Origin: Adiantum capillus-veneris
Lineage: Eukaryota > Streptophyta > Polypodiopsida > Polypodiales > Pteridaceae
DNA: 64,000 bases
Direction: 5' to 3'
Assembly: GCA_014529385.2 (NCBI GenBank)
Contig: CM043944.1
Span: 172,486,740 to 172,550,739 of the forward strand
This document shows, in pieces, positions 62,931 to 64,000 of the stretch. The translations under genes were made by a program, and so were the position numbers. The notes below the pieces were generated by a model that saw only the letters and a list, made by a program, of their open reading frames with translations, had not been told where the DNA came from and did not search any database. Numbering within the stretch: the first letter of the stretch is position 1; every line of letters starts with the position of its first letter.

Positions 62931-64000
62931 GTGATACACCGAAGTGATAGCGTTCACCCTTGGCCGCCTAGACAATGCGTCCGCGACCACATTCTTACTC
63001 CCAGCCGTGTGAAGGATCTGGAAGTGAAACATAGACAAAAAGTTTGCCCATCTCATCTGCTTTTCAGATAGTTTCTTTTGCGTAAGAAAATACCGCAAAC
63101 TCTGGTGATCAGTCTTGATCAGAAAATCCGCTCCTAGAAGATAGTGCTTCCAGTTGGATAAGGCGTGAATCGCAGTCGTGAGTTCCTTTTCGTAGATTGA
63201 TGCATGCAACTCTGCATCCTTAAGCCGTCTGCTTTCGTAGGCCACTGCATGGCCTTCCTGGTTTAACACTGCTCCGATGCAATCGCCTGAAGCGTCGTAG
63301 TGAACCTCAAATGGTTTCCTTAAGTCAGGCACTATCAAAATAGGTCCATGGCTTAGCAAGTACTTGAGCCGATCAAAAGCTCCTTGTTGTCTCGATCCCC
63401 ATCTGAAAGGAATCTTCTTCTTTGTCAAATCATGAAGTGGTCTTGCTACATGAGCAAATCCTCGGACAAACCTTCGATAATACGAACATAATCCCAGGAA
63501 ACTACGTACATCATGTACCGTAGTGGGAATAGGCCAATCTTCTACCACTCGGATCTTGGCAGGATCCATACTCACTTGATTGTGAGAGACTATATGGCCG
63601 AGATAGTGTATCTCTGAGAGAAAGAACTCGCTCTTCTTTGCATTCACATGCAACTCATGCTTTCGCAATTCTTGAAACACTAAGTCCAAGTGCTTCTGAT
63701 GTTCCTCTTTTGACTTAGAGAAGATGAGCATGTCGTCAAAGAATACTCCCGTAAAAGCTCGATACGGGCTGAAAATGCGGTCCATCATGCGATTGAACGT
63801 CGCAGGAGCATTAGTCAAGCCGAAAGGCATTACCAAAAATTCATATAGTCCAAAGGTTGTGCGGAAAGCAGTCTTATGGACATCCTCAGGGGCGATCCGT
63901 ATCTGGTGATACCCACTCTTTAAGTCTATGCGACTAAAGACACTTGCACCCTGCAACTTATCAAGTATATCATCAATCCGAGGGATCGGAAAGCGATTCT
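62784..64000 (-). CDS. Pol of G5: RT and RNase H (partial, open at right edge)
   Basis: The frame is open from beyond 64000 ('RFPIPRIDDILDKLQGASVF') to a stop at 62784, about 405 codons. RT: '[20 protein letters not shown]' (first Asp), '[20 protein letters not shown]', 'GVFFDDMLIFSK' (FFDD pair). RNase H: 'FEVHYDASGDCIGAVLNQEG' (D), 'YEKELTTAIHALSNW' (E), 'IKTDHQSLRYFL' (D), 'VVADALSRRP'. All catalytic residues are kept and no lesion is visible. It ends 'YLYHHQAICVA' where the integrase finger should start, so integrase is deleted. Confidence 0.94.
   Translation of the reverse strand, partial: NRFPIPRIDDILDKLQGASVFSRIDLKSGYHQIRIAPEDVHKTAFRTTFGLYEFLVMPFGLTNAPATFNRMMDRIFSPYRAFTGVFFDDMLIFSKSKEEHQKHLDLVFQELRKHELHVNAKKSEFFLSEIHYLGHIVSHNQVSMDPAKIRVVEDWPIPTTVHDVRSFLGLCSYYRRFVRGFAHVARPLHDLTKKKIPFRWGSRQQGAFDRLKYLLSHGPILIVPDLRKPFEVHYDASGDCIGAVLNQEGHAVAYESRRLKDAELHASIYEKELTTAIHALSNWKHYLLGADFLIKTDHQSLRYFLTQKKLSEKQMRWANFLSMFHFQILHTAGSKNVVADALSRRPRVNAITSVYHQELEALPDLYPNDPDFSTIWGKLHRGENEFPYSIRDGYLYHHQAICVA

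Larger units (their letters stand above)
62082..64000 (-). mobile_element. Ty3/gypsy element G5, minus strand, runs off the right edge
   Basis: 3' LTR (62082 to about 62660) joined directly to the RNase H end of pol; the integrase coding part is absent. Pol is open to the window end. Pol residues are close to G4 but the LTR is different, related to 60190-61692 and 34622-35640. It is inserted in LINE L2. Confidence 0.85.

Overview
This window looks like repeat-rich nuclear DNA of a land plant. The reasons are Ty1/copia elements primed by initiator tRNA-Met, chromodomain-bearing Ty3/gypsy elements, a plant-type LINE with a DUF4283-like ORF1 and a zf-RVT tail, long (AG)n tracts, and many elements nested inside one another. 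The residue style of several elements and the bulk of old nested copies fit a seed-free vascular plant such as a fern or lycophyte, but that is inference; the sequence does not prove the clade. I found no convincing host protein gene, rRNA or tRNA. Almost all recognisable coding sequence is retroelement-derived.

Layout. About 1-18050 is an old minus-strand Ty3/gypsy element (G1). It reads from a 5' LTR and PBS near 17.0 kb down through a repeat-rich leader, gag, protease, RT, RNase H and integrase, and then an additional retropepsin-like domain after the integrase. A complete but decayed copia element (C1, 3374-8511) is inserted in G1 between its integrase zinc finger and RNase H. A remnant chromovirus (G2, about 18100-20720, plus) has a chromodomain and an LTR with a duplicated TATA region. 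A decayed copia (C2, 21439-24526, minus) follows. Next come a small LTR element without coding capacity (24925 to about 26475) and a copia fragment (C3, 26740-27720). From 27.7 to 33.3 kb I see only AT-rich DNA and microsatellites.

From 34.4 to 52.3 kb is a nest of Ty3/gypsy pieces. An old plus-strand element (G3) is interrupted by an LTR-like block, by a young and almost intact copia (C4, 38098-43728; LTRs differing at one position; perfect 5-bp TSD), and by a chromodomain-type gypsy (G4, 44229-50521). The 3' LTR of G4 is cut off by an inverted fragment of the same family.

From 52.3 kb to the end lie two minus-strand LINE copies of one family, head to tail at the same target site. L1 (52348-59186) is full length; its ORF1 is one unbroken frame interrupted only by five TAG codons. 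L2 (59204-62081) is split by a solo LTR (60190-61692) and cut at 62082 by another gypsy (G5), whose pol runs off the right edge.

How the parts relate: each LTR element would encode its own capsid, protease, RT/RNase H and integrase, and the LINE its own RNA-binding ORF1 and endonuclease/RT. Only C4, L1 ORF2 and G5 pol still have long open frames. The insertion order can be read from the nesting: G3, then G4 and C4; the gag remnant at 52.3 kb, then L2, then L1, the solo LTR and G5. Nothing here is proven to be a new biological system. The best leads are the post-integrase second protease domain of G1, the TAG-only decay of the L1 LINE, and the two LINEs sharing one target site.
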